64,000 nt of DNA from Bacteroidota bacterium (GCA_023423715.1 JAFAFC010000010.1:1-64000), one strand, 5' to 3'; counted from the first letter of the stretch, positions 8,595 through 19,419 are shown. Numbers and translations are program-made. The notes: generated by a model not told the origin, from the sequence alone.

Positions 8595-9974
8595 ATGAAA
8601 GGATTTATACAAACACTTAAAAACATTTGGAGTCTTAAAGAACTAAAAGATAAAATTCTTTTTACTTTAGGTCTTATCTTAGTGTATAGATTCGCATCAT
8701 ATATTTCACTACCTGCTATTAACATGGCAGAAGTGGGAAGTTTATTGGAACAATATAACAACCAAGGAGGCAGCAAACAAGGAGCTGGTCTCCTTGGTTT
8801 GCTTTCGTCTTTCACCGGAGGAGCATTCAGCCGGGCATCCATTATGGCGCTAGGGATCATGCCGTACATTTCGGCATCCATTATCGTTCAGTTGATGGGT
8901 ATGGCCGTTCCGTATTTGCAGAAATTGCAAAAAGATGGAGAAAGTGGAAGAAACACATTAAACCAAATCACAAGATGGTTAACAATCGCAGTATGTTTGG
9001 TGCAAGCACCATCGTATCTGGGGTCAATCACAGGATATTTCTTACCATACGCTCAGTTTTCACAAGCGTATTACGTAAATCCTGAGTCTATCATGTTCTG
9101 GTTACCAAGTATAGTTATCTTGGTTGCAGGATCGGTATTCGCAATGTGGTTAGGAGAAAAAATTACAGACAAAGGTATTGGAAACGGTATTTCTATCCTT
9201 ATTATGGTTGGGATCTTGGCAGATCTTCCTGCAGCATTCGTTCAGGAATTTGCTACTCAAACAGGTAAAGGAGGTTTAGGAAACGTAATGATCCTTGTCG
9301 AGGTGTTGTTCTGGATGTTGGTAGTATTACTAGCAATTGTACTTTCAGTTGCGGTGAGAAAAATCCCAATTCAGTACGTAAGCCGTGCTCAAGCAAGAGG
9401 TGGTGTAAACCGTAACCTTATGCAAGGAGCTAGACAATGGATTCCTTTGAAAGTAAATGCAGCTGGGGTAATGCCAATTATCTTCGCGCAAGCTTTAATG
9501 TTTGTTCCAGGACTATTAACCAATATTGATGAATCGAATACATTTTTTGCTGGTTTCAAGAACGTATTTAGCTGGCAATACAATGTGTTATTTGCATTAT
9601 TAATTATCATTTTTACGTTTTTCTACACCGCAATTACGATTCCTGTGAATCAAATGGCGGATGATTTAAAGCGTAATGGTGGGCTTATTCCAAAGGTAAG
9701 ACCAGGAAAAGAGACTGCTGATTATCTTGATGATATCCTATCAAAAATTACTTTGCCAGGTTCAATATTTTTAGCTATCTTTGCAGTCCTTCCGGCACTA
9801 GTGTACGGAACCCTCGTGCAAACGGACAGATTCGCCCTGTTTTTCGGCGGAACTTCGTTGTTGATCATGGTGGGCGTTATTATGGATACCGTTCAGCAAA
9901 TTAATACGTATTTGTTGAATCATCATTATGACGGGTTAATGCAATCCAAATTATCAAGAACAAGCGGAACATAA
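8595..9974 (+). CDS. secY: Preprotein translocase subunit SecY
   Basis: SecY is the channel of the Sec translocon in the inner membrane and, with SecE and SecG, moves unfolded proteins across or into the membrane. The 459-residue product has about ten hydrophobic segments. Conserved stretches include the lateral-gate region IMALGIMPYISASIIVQLMG (about residues 84-103), the cytoplasmic loop VRKIPIQYVSRAQARGG, and a C-terminal NHHYDGLMQ motif. It lies between rplO and infA, so its expression is tied to ribosome synthesis. The start is 9 bases after rplO. Confidence 0.98.
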   Translation: MKGFIQTLKNIWSLKELKDKILFTLGLILVYRFASYISLPAINMAEVGSLLEQYNNQGGSKQGAGLLGLLSSFTGGAFSRASIMALGIMPYISASIIVQLMGMAVPYLQKLQKDGESGRNTLNQITRWLTIAVCLVQAPSYLGSITGYFLPYAQFSQAYYVNPESIMFWLPSIVILVAGSVFAMWLGEKITDKGIGNGISILIMVGILADLPAAFVQEFATQTGKGGLGNVMILVEVLFWMLVVLLAIVLSVAVRKIPIQYVSRAQARGGVNRNLMQGARQWIPLKVNAAGVMPIIFAQALMFVPGLLTNIDESNTFFAGFKNVFSWQYNVLFALLIIIFTFFYTAITIPVNQMADDLKRNGGLIPKVRPGKETADYLDDILSKITLPGSIFLAIFAVLPALVYGTLVQTDRFALFFGGTSLLIMVGVIMDTVQQINTYLLNHHYDGLMQSKLSRTSGT

Positions 9975-9977
9975 TAT

Positions 9978-10193
9978 ATGGCAAAGCAAAAACATATCGA
10001 ACAAGACGGCGTTATTACGGAAGCACTTTCTAATGCGCAGTTTCGGGTAGAACTAGAAAATGGGCATATTCTTATTGCCCATATTTCTGGTAAAATGAGA
10101 ATGCATTATATTAAATTGCTTCCTGGTGACAAAGTAAGGCTAGAAATGTCTCCTTACGATCTTACTAAAGGAAGGATCACTTTCAGATATTAG
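9978..10193 (+). CDS. infA: Translation initiation factor IF-1
   Basis: IF-1 is a small OB-fold factor that binds the A site of the 30S subunit during initiation. The 71-residue product carries the family core [40 protein letters not shown] and [14 protein letters not shown]. Length is exactly normal. It follows secY by 3 bases and precedes rpmJ by 50 bases. Confidence 0.97.
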   Translation: MAKQKHIEQDGVITEALSNAQFRVELENGHILIAHISGKMRMHYIKLLPGDKVRLEMSPYDLTKGRITFRY

Positions 10194-10243
10194 TTATCTG
10201 GATGAAATTTTATTTGAATACTTAAAAAGAAAATTACTCTCAA

Positions 10244-10360
10244 ATGAAAGTTAGAGCATCAATTAAAAAAAGAAGTGCTGATTGCAAAATTGTACGTCGT
10301 AAAGGTGTCCTTTTCGTAATCAACAAGAAGAACCCAAAATTTAAACAAAGACAAGGCTAA
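10244..10360 (+). CDS. rpmJ: 50S ribosomal protein L36 (zinc-free form)
   Basis: A 38-codon frame reads [20 protein letters not shown] and ends NPKFKQRQG, clearly L36. The classical zinc-binding form has three cysteines and a histidine. Here only C14 remains and the other ligands are replaced, so this is the C-minus form that needs no zinc. It lies between infA and rpsM, as in most bacteria. Confidence 0.95.
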   Translation: MKVRASIKKRSADCKIVRRKGVLFVINKKNPKFKQRQG

Positions 10361-10369
10361 AATTAAATT

Positions 10370-10747
10370 ATGGCGAGAATTTCAGGTATTGATTTACCAA
10401 AAAACAAAAGAGGCGTTATCGGTTTAACTTACATCTATGGAATCGGAAGATCTACTTCTTCTGAAATCTTGAAAGCAGCCGGTATCAGCGAAGACAAGAA
10501 AGTCAACGAATGGAATGACGATGAATTGGCTGCCATCAGAAACTACATCACTGAAAACGTAAAAGTTGAAGGTGAATTGCGTTCTGAAGTGCAATTGAAC
10601 ATCAAGCGATTGATGGACATAGGATGCCAACGAGGAATACGTCACAGACTAGGATTACCTTTAAGAGGCCAAAGAACGAAAAACAATTCTAGAACCCGAA
10701 AAGGAAGAAGAAAAACTGTTGCTAACAAGAAAAAAGCTAGTAAATAA
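10370..10747 (+). CDS. rpsM: 30S ribosomal protein S13
   Basis: S13 lies at the top of the 30S head and contacts L5 and the P-site tRNA. The 125-residue product begins [20 protein letters not shown] and contains the [11 protein letters not shown] helix-turn segment, then the conserved [20 protein letters not shown] near the C-terminus. It opens the alpha-operon part, 9 bases after rpmJ. Confidence 0.97.
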   Translation: MARISGIDLPKNKRGVIGLTYIYGIGRSTSSEILKAAGISEDKKVNEWNDDELAAIRNYITENVKVEGELRSEVQLNIKRLMDIGCQRGIRHRLGLPLRGQRTKNNSRTRKGRRKTVANKKKASK

Positions 10748-10759
10748 TCGTTAGGAATT

Positions 10760-11149
10760 ATGGCAAAACAAACTAAAGTTGTAAAAAAGAGAAAAGTAAA
10801 AGTTGAAGCGATCGGGGAAGCACATATCCAAGCATCATTCAACAATATTATTATTTCTTTGACGAATAAAAACGGAGAGGTTATCTCTTGGGCATCTGCC
10901 GGTAAAATGGGATTCAGAGGTTCTAAAAAGAATACTCCTTTCGCAGCTCAAATGGCAGCGGAAAACTGTGCAGCAGTTGCACACGAAGCTGGTCTTAGAA
11001 GAGTTAAGGTGTTCGTGAAAGGACCTGGAGCAGGTAGAGAATCTGCTATTAGATCTATTCACAATTCAGGAATTGAAGTTAGTGAAATCGTAGATGTGAC
11101 TCCAATGCCACATAACGGTTGTAGACCACCTAAAAGAAGAAGAGTTTAA
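10760..11149 (+). CDS. rpsK: 30S ribosomal protein S11
   Basis: S11 forms part of the 30S platform near the mRNA exit site. The 129-residue product has the family core [20 protein letters not shown] and the C-terminal signature [17 protein letters not shown]. Position between rpsM and rpsD is standard, with gaps of 12 and 20 bases. Confidence 0.97.
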   Translation: MAKQTKVVKKRKVKVEAIGEAHIQASFNNIIISLTNKNGEVISWASAGKMGFRGSKKNTPFAAQMAAENCAAVAHEAGLRRVKVFVKGPGAGRESAIRSIHNSGIEVSEIVDVTPMPHNGCRPPKRRRV

Positions 11150-11169
11150 TTTTTAGAATTATAACCATT

Positions 11170-11778
11170 ATGGCAAGATATATTGGACCAAAAACTAAGA
11201 TTGCTAGAAAATTCGGAGCAGCAATCTTCGGAGACGATAAAAACTTCGAAAGAAGAAAAAACCAACCACCAGGACAACACGGACCAAACAAAAGAAGAGG
11301 TGCGAAGAAGTCTGAATACGCAATTCAGTTAGCTGAAAAGCAAAAAGCAAAATATACGTACGGTATCCTAGAAAGACAATTTGCGAATCTTTTTGAAAAA
11401 GCAGATAGAAGTAAAGGAGTTACAGGTGAGGTACTTTTGCAATTATGCGAGTCTAGATTAGACAACGTAGTATACAGATTTGGATACTCAAAATCTAGAG
11501 CAGGTGCAAGACAGTTGGTTTCTCACAGACATATCACAGTAAACGGAGAGATCGTAAATATCCCTTCTTACTTATTGAAGGCTGGTGATGTGGTTGCAGT
11601 AAGAGAAAAATCAAAATCACTAGAAGTTGTAGCTGATGCTCTTGCATCAAAAGCAAACTACGAGTGGTTACAATTCAACGACGAGAAGAAAGAAGGAACT
11701 TTCATTTCTGCTCCTGAAAGAATCCAAATTCCGGAGGACATCAAAGAACAGTTGATCGTCGAACTATACTCTAAATAA
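11170..11778 (+). CDS. rpsD: 30S ribosomal protein S4 (zinc-free form)
   Basis: S4 is a primary assembly protein that binds the 5' domain of 16S rRNA and affects decoding accuracy. The 202-residue product has [20 protein letters not shown] at the N-terminus and the S4 RNA-binding domain [20 protein letters not shown] at about residues 95-115. The N-terminal cysteines of zinc-binding S4 are absent. It precedes rpoA by 31 bases. In E. coli S4 represses the alpha operon; no pseudoknot was identified here. Confidence 0.97.
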   Translation: MARYIGPKTKIARKFGAAIFGDDKNFERRKNQPPGQHGPNKRRGAKKSEYAIQLAEKQKAKYTYGILERQFANLFEKADRSKGVTGEVLLQLCESRLDNVVYRFGYSKSRAGARQLVSHRHITVNGEIVNIPSYLLKAGDVVAVREKSKSLEVVADALASKANYEWLQFNDEKKEGTFISAPERIQIPEDIKEQLIVELYSK

Positions 11779-11809
11779 TTTTAATCTAAATTTTTGCTCA
11801 ACCAACAAT

Positions 11810-12805
11810 ATGGCAATTTTACAATTCATAAAACCCGATAAAGTAATTCTACTTAACTCTGATGATTTCAAAGGACAATTTGAGTTCAGACCATTAGAGC
11901 CAGGTTTCGGTCTTACGATCGGTAATGCTTTGAGAAGAGTACTTCTTTCTTCTCTAGAAGGATATGCTATTTCATCTATCAAAATTGAAGGTGTAGAGCA
12001 CGAGTTTTCAACCATTCCAGGAGTTATTGAAGACGTTACTGAGATTATCTTGAACCTAAAGCAATTGCGTTTAAAGGCAAAAGCAGAAGGACAAGCTAAT
12101 GAGCAAGTAAATGTTAAACTTTCTGGTAAAGAAACAGTGACAGCAGGAGATTTAGGAAGCACGATGGCTGGTTTTGAGGTTTTGAACCCTGAGCTTATTA
12201 TCTGCAACTTGACAAAAGACGTTACTTTCGAGATTACTTTCAACATTGAAAAGGGAAGAGGTTATGTTCCTTCAGAACAAAACAAGTCGAACAATGCTCC
12301 TATCGGAACGATTGCTATCGATTCTATCTTTACTCCTATCAAAAAAGTAAAGTATTCTGTTGAAAATTACCGTGTAGAGCAAAAAACAGACTACGAAAAA
12401 CTTGTATTGGATATCGAAACTGACGGGTCTATCACTCCTCAGAACGCCCTTACAGAAGCTTCTAAGATCTTGATCTACCACTTCATGTTGTTCTCTGATG
12501 AGAGAATTACTTTGGAGACGGAAGCTGTAAAAGCATCAATCCAATACGACGAAGAAACTTTACATACAAGACAGCTTCTTAAAACTAAACTTGCCGATAT
12601 GGATCTTTCTGTAAGAGCATTGAACTGTTTGAAAGCTGCTGAAGTAGAAACTCTTGGAGAGCTAGTTTCTTATAGTAAGTCTGATTTGATGAAATTCAGA
12701 AATTTCGGAAAGAAATCTTTGACAGAACTAGAAGAATTAGTGCATTCAAAAGGTCTTAACTTCGGTTTCGACGTAGCAAAATATAAATTAGACGCTGATA
12801 AATAA
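11810..12805 (+). CDS. rpoA: DNA-directed RNA polymerase subunit alpha
   Basis: The alpha subunit dimerises to nucleate assembly of RNA polymerase and its C-terminal domain contacts upstream DNA and activators. The 331-residue product has the N-terminal assembly domain with [20 protein letters not shown] (about residues 24-43) and an alpha-CTD at about residues 255-320 with [19 protein letters not shown] and the [16 protein letters not shown] helix. It lies between rpsD and rplQ, as in most bacteria. Confidence 0.98.
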   Translation: MAILQFIKPDKVILLNSDDFKGQFEFRPLEPGFGLTIGNALRRVLLSSLEGYAISSIKIEGVEHEFSTIPGVIEDVTEIILNLKQLRLKAKAEGQANEQVNVKLSGKETVTAGDLGSTMAGFEVLNPELIICNLTKDVTFEITFNIEKGRGYVPSEQNKSNNAPIGTIAIDSIFTPIKKVKYSVENYRVEQKTDYEKLVLDIETDGSITPQNALTEASKILIYHFMLFSDERITLETEAVKASIQYDEETLHTRQLLKTKLADMDLSVRALNCLKAAEVETLGELVSYSKSDLMKFRNFGKKSLTELEELVHSKGLNFGFDVAKYKLDADK

Positions 12806-12811
12806 TTAACA

Positions 12812-13333
12812 ATGAGACACGGGAAAAAATTCAATCACTTAGGAAGAACTGCTTCTCACAGAAGCGCATTACTTTCTAATATGGCTTGTTCTCTTATCGA
12901 GCATAAAAGAATCAACACTACTGTTGCTAAAGCGAAAGCTTTAAGAGTATATGTTGAACCTATTCTTACAAAAGCAAAAGAAGATACTACACATAATAGA
13001 AGAACAGTTTTCTCTTATTTACAAAGCAAAGAAGCGGTTACTGAATTATTCAGAACAGTTGCTCCTAAAATTGCAGAAAGAAATGGAGGATATACAAGAA
13101 TCATCAAAACGGGATTCCGTCCAGGTGATGCTGCTGATACAGCTATTATCGAATTAGTTGACTTCAACGAGCTTTACAACCCTAACGCTGAAGAGAAGAA
13201 AACAACAAGAAGAAGTAGAAAATCTACAACTGCTAAGAAAACGGAAGCTGTTGCAGAAGTTAAAGCAGAAGCTCCAGTTGAAAAAACAGAAGAGCCTAAA
13301 GCAGATTCTACTGAAGAAAAAACTGAAGAATAA
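12812..13333 (+). CDS. rplQ: 50S ribosomal protein L17 with charged C-terminal extension
   Basis: L17 lies at the tunnel exit. The first about 115 residues are a standard L17, starting [20 protein letters not shown] and including the [20 protein letters not shown] block. A tail of about 55 residues rich in Lys, Glu, Ala and Thr follows, giving 173 residues against about 127 in E. coli. Tails of this kind are familiar from Bacteroidetes L17. It is the last gene of the operon and a strong terminator follows at once. Confidence 0.96.
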   Translation: MRHGKKFNHLGRTASHRSALLSNMACSLIEHKRINTTVAKAKALRVYVEPILTKAKEDTTHNRRTVFSYLQSKEAVTELFRTVAPKIAERNGGYTRIIKTGFRPGDAADTAIIELVDFNELYNPNAEEKKTTRRSRKSTTAKKTEAVAEVKAEAPVEKTEEPKADSTEEKTEE

Positions 13334-13355
13334 GAATACGTATTCTCAGATATAC

Positions 13356-13386
13356 AAAAAGCCACCTAAACTAGGTGGCTTTTTTG
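13356..13386 (+). terminator. Intrinsic terminator of the ribosomal operon
   Basis: A perfect 8-base stem GCCACCTA (13361-13368) and TAGGTGGC (13372-13379) with a 3-base loop is flanked by A5 and followed by six T residues. It lies 23 bases after the rplQ stop and ends the S10-spc-alpha transcript. It is the first clear intrinsic terminator in the window. Confidence 0.9.
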
Positions 13387-13441
13387 TTTTGTTATATTTT
13401 TTTGCTCTTTTTTCCTACCTTTCCTATTCTAAAATATAGGT

Positions 13442-15319
13442 ATGTTAAAAACTCGATTTATTTTCTTGATGTTCGTTTTTATCGGATTATTTGCTTTTGC
13501 CCAAAAGAAGAAAGAAACTTTTGAAATTAAAGATGGTCACTTTTATTTGAATGGAAAGCCAACACGTATTCTTTCAGGAGAATTGCATTATCCAAGAGTT
13601 CCGTCCCAATATTGGAAGCATCGTTTAGAAATGATGAAAGCCATGGGACTGAATACGGTAACTACCTATGTTTTTTGGAACTATCATGAAGAAAGCCCAA
13701 ACCAATGGAATTGGAGTGGCGAAAAGGATTTAAAACGATTCATAAAGACAGCGCAGGAAGTTGGTTTGTACGTGATTCTTCGGCCTGGGCCATACGTTTG
13801 TGCTGAATGGGAGTTTGGTGGCTATCCGTGGTGGTTACAAAACGTTGCGGGTCTTAAGATTCGCGAAGATAATGCGCAGTTTTTAGAGCAAACTAAAAAG
13901 TATTTGACACAATTACATACTCAAGTAAAGGATCTTCAGATTACCAATGGAGGTCCCGTGATTATGATCCAAGGGGAAAACGAGTTTGGGTCCTTCGTTG
14001 TTCAACGTAAAGATATTTCGTTAGAAAGTCATCGCGCGTACAATGCAAAAGTGATACAACAATTGAGTGATTTAGGTTTTACGGTACCAATGTTTACATC
14101 CGATGGTTCATGGCTTTTTGAAGGCGGAACCGTTGTTGGTGCGTTACCAACCGCGAATGGCGAAAATGATATTGAAAAGCTGAAAAAAGTAGTAAACGAC
14201 TACCATAACGGAAAGGGACCATACATGGTCGCTGAGTTTTATCCAGGTTGGTTAGGGCATTGGGCAGAAAAATTCCCTCGAGTGGACGCTGGGAAGATCG
14301 CTCGTCAAACGGATAAATATCTAGCTAACTACGTTTCTTTTAATTACTATATGGTTCACGGCGGAACGAATTTCGGGTTTACAAGCGGAGCGAATTACGA
14401 TAAAAACCATGATATTCAACCCGATTTAACATCGTACGATTATGATGCACCAATTACGGAAGCGGGATGGAGAACGCTAAAATACGACTCGATCCGAAAT
14501 GTAATTGCGAAATACACCAAAGAGAAACTTCCTGAGGTACCGAAACCCATATCGGTTATTGAAATTCCAAAAATTCAATTGACAAATGTGTATAGTTTAT
14601 TGGCTTTTGCAGATAAAAAGGAGAAAGTAAGCAACGACAAACCTTTAACTTTTGAACAACTGAATCAAGGTTATGGTTATGTTTTGTACCGCAAACATTT
14701 TAATCAACCTATTTCAGGGACTTTAGATATTACAGGTTTACGTGATTATGCGACAATTTATGTAAATGGTGAAAAAGTAGGAGAGCTGAACCGATATTAT
14801 AAGAATTATACGATGCCTATAGAAATTCCGTTCAATGCAACTTTAGAAATTTTGGTTGAAAATTGGGGGCGAATTAATTACGGCGCCAAAATCATTGAAA
14901 ACACGAAAGGAATTATTCTTCCAGTTAAAATTGATGATGTTGAACTGACCGGAGATTGGGAAATGGTAAAACTTCCATTTGATGCTGAAATGCTGAATCC
15001 ATCCAAATTTGTAAAGCTCAATTCAAAACAAATTGATGAGCATAAGAACTTACCAGTTTTATATCAAGGCGAATTCACGTTGAATGAAGTGGGTGACACA
15101 TTTTTGGACATGAGAGAATGGGGAAAAGGTTTGGTTTTTATTAACGGTAAAAATCTAGGAAGATTTTGGAAAGTTGGTCCGCAACAGACGTTGTACTTTC
15201 CTGGCGTTTGGTTGAAAAAGGGTAAAAATGAAATTGTTGTTTTCGATCAACTTAACGAAAAGGTTCACACCGAAATTTCAAGTATTAAAACACCAATTCT
15301 CGATGAGTTGAAACCCTAA
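13442..15319 (+). CDS. Secreted GH35 beta-galactosidase
   Basis: The 625-residue product starts with a signal peptide (about residues 1-21, ending FAFAQ). The GH35 catalytic TIM barrel follows, with GELHYPRVP, the GPYVCAEWEFGGYPWWL segment, and IMIQGENEFGS, which holds the predicted acid/base glutamate. VAEFYPGWLGHW holds the predicted nucleophile. The C-terminal part resembles the jelly-roll domains of this family (VLYRKHF, LRDYATIYVNGE, NWGRINYGA). It would release terminal beta-galactose from glycans or polysaccharides in the periplasm or outside. It is a single gene between two terminators and may act with the glycosidases at 22-33 kb. Confidence 0.9.
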   Translation: MLKTRFIFLMFVFIGLFAFAQKKKETFEIKDGHFYLNGKPTRILSGELHYPRVPSQYWKHRLEMMKAMGLNTVTTYVFWNYHEESPNQWNWSGEKDLKRFIKTAQEVGLYVILRPGPYVCAEWEFGGYPWWLQNVAGLKIREDNAQFLEQTKKYLTQLHTQVKDLQITNGGPVIMIQGENEFGSFVVQRKDISLESHRAYNAKVIQQLSDLGFTVPMFTSDGSWLFEGGTVVGALPTANGENDIEKLKKVVNDYHNGKGPYMVAEFYPGWLGHWAEKFPRVDAGKIARQTDKYLANYVSFNYYMVHGGTNFGFTSGANYDKNHDIQPDLTSYDYDAPITEAGWRTLKYDSIRNVIAKYTKEKLPEVPKPISVIEIPKIQLTNVYSLLAFADKKEKVSNDKPLTFEQLNQGYGYVLYRKHFNQPISGTLDITGLRDYATIYVNGEKVGELNRYYKNYTMPIEIPFNATLEILVENWGRINYGAKIIENTKGIILPVKIDDVELTGDWEMVKLPFDAEMLNPSKFVKLNSKQIDEHKNLPVLYQGEFTLNEVGDTFLDMREWGKGLVFINGKNLGRFWKVGPQQTLYFPGVWLKKGKNEIVVFDQLNEKVHTEISSIKTPILDELKP

Positions 15320-15325
15320 AACAAT

Positions 15326-15353
15326 AAAAAAGTCCTCAATTGAGGGCTTTTTT
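15326..15353. terminator. Bidirectional terminator between GH35 gene and lipoprotein gene
   Basis: The arms AAAAAAGTCCTCAA and TTGAGGGCTTTTTT (15326-15353) are complementary with one G-U wobble. A-tract and T-tract lie on opposite sides, so it can end transcription from both convergent genes. Confidence 0.85.
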
Positions 15354-15378
15354 ATTAGTTCTATGATGTGTGATTTGT

Positions 15379-15780
15379 TTAGAATCTCACTAAATCAATT
15401 TGAGTGTCGCCTTGTGTGATAATTAAAGAGTCGCCTTTAATTTCGGCTCCAACGCCGTTTCTCTCGTATCTGGCTCCGTTTGCCGTCAATTCTTTACGAT
15501 CCAATTGGAACATATGGTTATTCGCTTTAATCAGGATGACATTGGACTTGTCTGTGTTGGTCAACGTAGCTGTTGCACGGCTTCCATCGATTGCTTTATA
15601 GCCGATAATCACCTCTTTTTGTGTGTTATTAAGGTCTAAAGCCGAAGGTTCCGTTTGGATATTCGTTTCTACCGTTGGTAATTCTTCTGTAGAAATTGCA
15701 CTTTTATTTCCTTCTTCTTTCTTTGTACAACTGATAGCAACTAAACCAACTATCGCTGCTGAAAATATGATTTTTTTCAT
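15379..15780 (-). CDS. Small lipoprotein, MliC-like
   Basis: The 133-residue product begins with a lipoprotein signal and the lipobox VAIS-C (C18). The acidic stretch TKKEEG follows and resembles the export signals of surface lipoproteins in flavobacteria. The C-terminal 75 residues have YKAIDGSRATATLTN, NGARYERNGVGAEIKGDS and a final TQIDLVRF. This is similar in pattern to the MliC/PliC lysozyme-inhibitor fold, where a SGARYxS motif is usual. The match is from pattern memory and is not certain. It is convergent with the GH35 gene and has its own promoter. Confidence 0.6.
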   Translation of the reverse strand: MKKIIFSAAIVGLVAISCTKKEEGNKSAISTEELPTVETNIQTEPSALDLNNTQKEVIIGYKAIDGSRATATLTNTDKSNVILIKANNHMFQLDRKELTANGARYERNGVGAEIKGDSLIITQGDTQIDLVRF

Positions 15781-15799
15781 ATGAAATGGTTTTATAACG

Positions 15800-15830
15800 C
15801 TAAGGTACTTTTAATAAAGGAAATTTCCAA
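15800..15830 (-). promoter_or_regulatory. Promoter of the MliC-like lipoprotein gene
   Basis: On the minus strand, TTG (15828-15830) is followed after 20 bases by TACCTTAG (15800-15807). This is one base away from the Bacteroidetes TAnnTTTG -7 element. It lies about 20 bases upstream of the start codon. Confidence 0.45.
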
Positions 15831-15929
15831 TCTTGATGTAAATTAATTTTCATTAATTATGAATTTTTTCTATGATGTTTTTGGATGTTATAGATTTTAT
15901 GAATAATTTTATAGGTGAAAATTAATTTT

Positions 15930-17846
15930 ATGTTCAAAGACTATTTTACTTTTAAGAATATCAAAGGAGATTTTTTCGGAGGCATCACGGCCGGGATTGT
16001 GGCGTTGCCATTAGCATTAGCTTTTGGTGAACAATCAGGATTGGGTGCTGCTGCCGGACTTTTCGGTGCCATTGCCATCGGTTTTTTCTCCTCGTTATTC
16101 TGTTCTACGCAACCTCAAATTTCTGGACCAACAGCTCCGATGACGGCGGTAAGTGTGGTTGTTGTTTCCGAAATCGTTCAGAGTTTTAATGGCGATTTGG
16201 GAAGTGCGATGCCCGCAATTTTGAGTGTCTTCTTCCTCGCAGGGATTTTCCAGGTTCTCTTGGGGATTATCGGTGTTGGGAAATACATTAAATACATTCC
16301 GTATCCCGTGATTTCTGGATTTATGAACGGTATTGCTATTATTATTTTGATGGGGCAAATTTTTCCGCTTTTAGGATATGTAGCAAGTGAAGACAAAGCT
16401 TTGGTGGAAAAAAATATGGTGATTGCCGAGTCTAATTTACTCGCAAAAGAATTTCAGAACTTAAGCAAAGACAAAACCATTGGTATTGATGATTTGGCTT
16501 TGTTTGAGTCGAAAATTAATGAAGTAAAGAATATTTCACACGATGAAATTGTAAAAGAAGCGCAAACGATTTCTAAAATGCAAGTGAAATCTCCAGCTGG
16601 AATTTTATCCAACATTGATCGCGGTTTGAAAAACATTAACTGGCTTGAATTTGCCTTCGTCGCTGGAACCGTTTTGGTGATTTATGGCTTCAAATATGTG
16701 CTGAATCTCTTGCCAAGTCGATTCAAATTTATCGATGCGTTAAAGAAAATGGCCTCGTCCATTCCTGCAACGTTGATTGCTTTGGTTTTGGTGACAGCAA
16801 TTGCGATTTATTTTAATTTTGATTTATATCGAATACAAGAAATTCCGACCGGATTTCCGTTACCCCATTTAGAAATTTTCTCAGGTTTCAATTTAGGGTT
16901 GATAAAACCGTTTATTATGGCTGCGATTTCATTAGCAATGTTGGGATCAATTGACTCGTTATTAACCTCGGTGATCATTGATACCAAAGAAAAAACGCAG
17001 CACAATAGTGGAAAAGAATTGATTTCTCAAGGAATCGGAAACTCCATGGCGGCTTTCTTTGGAGGAATTCCTGGATCTAGTGCGACGATTCGTACGTTAT
17101 TGAATTACAGTTCTGGTGGTAGAACTCGTCTTTCGGGTATTTTCGCTTCACTTTTATTGTTGAGTATTCTCTTGTTTTTTGCGCCTATCGCTTCTAAAAT
17201 TCCATCTGCGGTTTTAGCAGGTGTTTTAATCACAGTTGGTGTTGGTATTTTTGATTATCGTGGTTTGAAAGCCATTCGGAAGATGCCTATTTGGGACGTA
17301 ATCGTGATGATCGTGGTGATGCTACTAACGGTTTTCGTGGATTTGGTTATTGCTGTAGGTGTTGGTTTGGTGATTTCGGCATTGATTTTCATGAAGAAAA
17401 TGGGTGATTTGAACACGAAAAAATCGCAAGTAATTTCATTTGATAATATTGAAGAACTTCCTTGGGATGATGAAAAAAGTATTTCCGATGATATTGCAAA
17501 AAGCATTTTTGTAAAACATTTGGAAGGGCCGTTGTTCTTTGGTTATACCAATGATTTGCAGCAACTCTACACGCAAATTCCAGAAGATGCACAATACGTA
17601 ATTCTCCGAATGGACAAGGTGCCGTATGTGGATCAAAGTGGTTTGTACTCGCTGGAAGATATTATAATTGACCTCGAGAATAAAAATAAATGCGTTCTTA
17701 TTGTTGGACTTCAAAAGCAGCCGGATTACTTGATGCGTAAAATCGAAATCATCCCGAATTTAATAGGAGAACACGAAAATTTTAAAACCTTTGATGCGTG
17801 TTTATTATGGATGAAAGAAGAGATACAAAACAAAGTGAAAAATTAG
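15930..17846 (+). CDS. SulP-family anion transporter with STAS domain
   Basis: The 638-residue product is a SulP permease, a membrane carrier for sulfate, bicarbonate or related anions. It has the GGITAGIVALPLALAFGEQS start of the family, several further membrane segments, and a C-terminal STAS domain (about 525-635) with VDQSGLYSLED. Between two membrane segments (about residues 151-235) lies a hydrophilic, Lys/Glu-rich insertion that typical SulP proteins lack. I chose the ATG at 15930 rather than the GTG 15 bases upstream because it gives the usual cytoplasmic start. The substrate cannot be read from the sequence. Enolase follows after 64 bases but has its own promoter. Confidence 0.88.
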   Translation: MFKDYFTFKNIKGDFFGGITAGIVALPLALAFGEQSGLGAAAGLFGAIAIGFFSSLFCSTQPQISGPTAPMTAVSVVVVSEIVQSFNGDLGSAMPAILSVFFLAGIFQVLLGIIGVGKYIKYIPYPVISGFMNGIAIIILMGQIFPLLGYVASEDKALVEKNMVIAESNLLAKEFQNLSKDKTIGIDDLALFESKINEVKNISHDEIVKEAQTISKMQVKSPAGILSNIDRGLKNINWLEFAFVAGTVLVIYGFKYVLNLLPSRFKFIDALKKMASSIPATLIALVLVTAIAIYFNFDLYRIQEIPTGFPLPHLEIFSGFNLGLIKPFIMAAISLAMLGSIDSLLTSVIIDTKEKTQHNSGKELISQGIGNSMAAFFGGIPGSSATIRTLLNYSSGGRTRLSGIFASLLLLSILLFFAPIASKIPSAVLAGVLITVGVGIFDYRGLKAIRKMPIWDVIVMIVVMLLTVFVDLVIAVGVGLVISALIFMKKMGDLNTKKSQVISFDNIEELPWDDEKSISDDIAKSIFVKHLEGPLFFGYTNDLQQLYTQIPEDAQYVILRMDKVPYVDQSGLYSLEDIIIDLENKNKCVLIVGLQKQPDYLMRKIEIIPNLIGEHENFKTFDACLLWMKEEIQNKVKN

Positions 17847-17852
17847 AATACA

Positions 17853-17886
17853 TTGCATAAGGCTACCTCAATTTTAAGTATCTTTG
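17853..17886 (+). promoter_or_regulatory. Promoter of eno
   Basis: TTG (17853-17855), 23 bases of spacing and TATCTTTG (17879-17886) match the Bacteroidetes TTG/TAnnTTTG consensus, with spacing at the long end of the usual range. It lies 24 bases before the eno start codon. Confidence 0.6.
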
Positions 17887-17904
17887 TGTAGTTAAAAAAA
17901 TTAA

Positions 17905-19203
<1,299 letters not shown>

Positions 19204-19224
19204 TTCATATTGAATTTTATATGC

Positions 19225-19257
19225 AAAGCATTCGAAATAATTCGGATGCTTTTTTTA
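19225..19257 (+). terminator. Terminator of eno
   Basis: AAAGCATTCGAA and TTCGGATGCTTT form a stem with one G-U wobble and an ATAA loop, followed by a run of T residues. It lies just after the enolase stop. Confidence 0.85.
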
Positions 19258-19368
19258 TTTTTCATCCAATTTTAGGGCATTTTGAGTTGTATTTGCTGAG
19301 AAATGATTTCGTTTCAAACCAAATTAAACTTATAGATTTTTTTTATCATGATATACTAAAGAATCTCA

Positions 19369-19400
19369 TTTGACAATACGTGTCAAAATGCTTATATTTA
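19369..19400 (+). promoter_or_regulatory. Promoter of gltA with overlapping palindrome
   Basis: TTG (19370-19372), 20 bases of spacing and TATATTTA (19393-19400) resemble the TTG/TAnnTTTG promoter. A perfect inverted repeat TTTGACA-ATACG-TGTCAAA (19369-19387) covers the -33 element, a place where a repressor or activator could act. No known regulator motif was recognised. Confidence 0.55.
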
Positions 19401-19419
19401 ACGAATAAAATATTAACAA

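Noticed and set aside
8264..8881. 205-codon open frame on the minus strand across rplO and secY
   Set aside because: It lies antisense to two certain genes, has no recognisable domain and shows the composition of a shadow frame.
13334..13345. Perfect 12-base palindrome GAATACGTATTC after rplQ
   Set aside because: It is short, lies directly before the terminator, and no repeat of it or regulator link was seen.
12951..13439. Overlapping plus-strand frames in and after rplQ
   Set aside because: They are alternate frames of the Lys-rich rplQ tail and run into the operon terminator.
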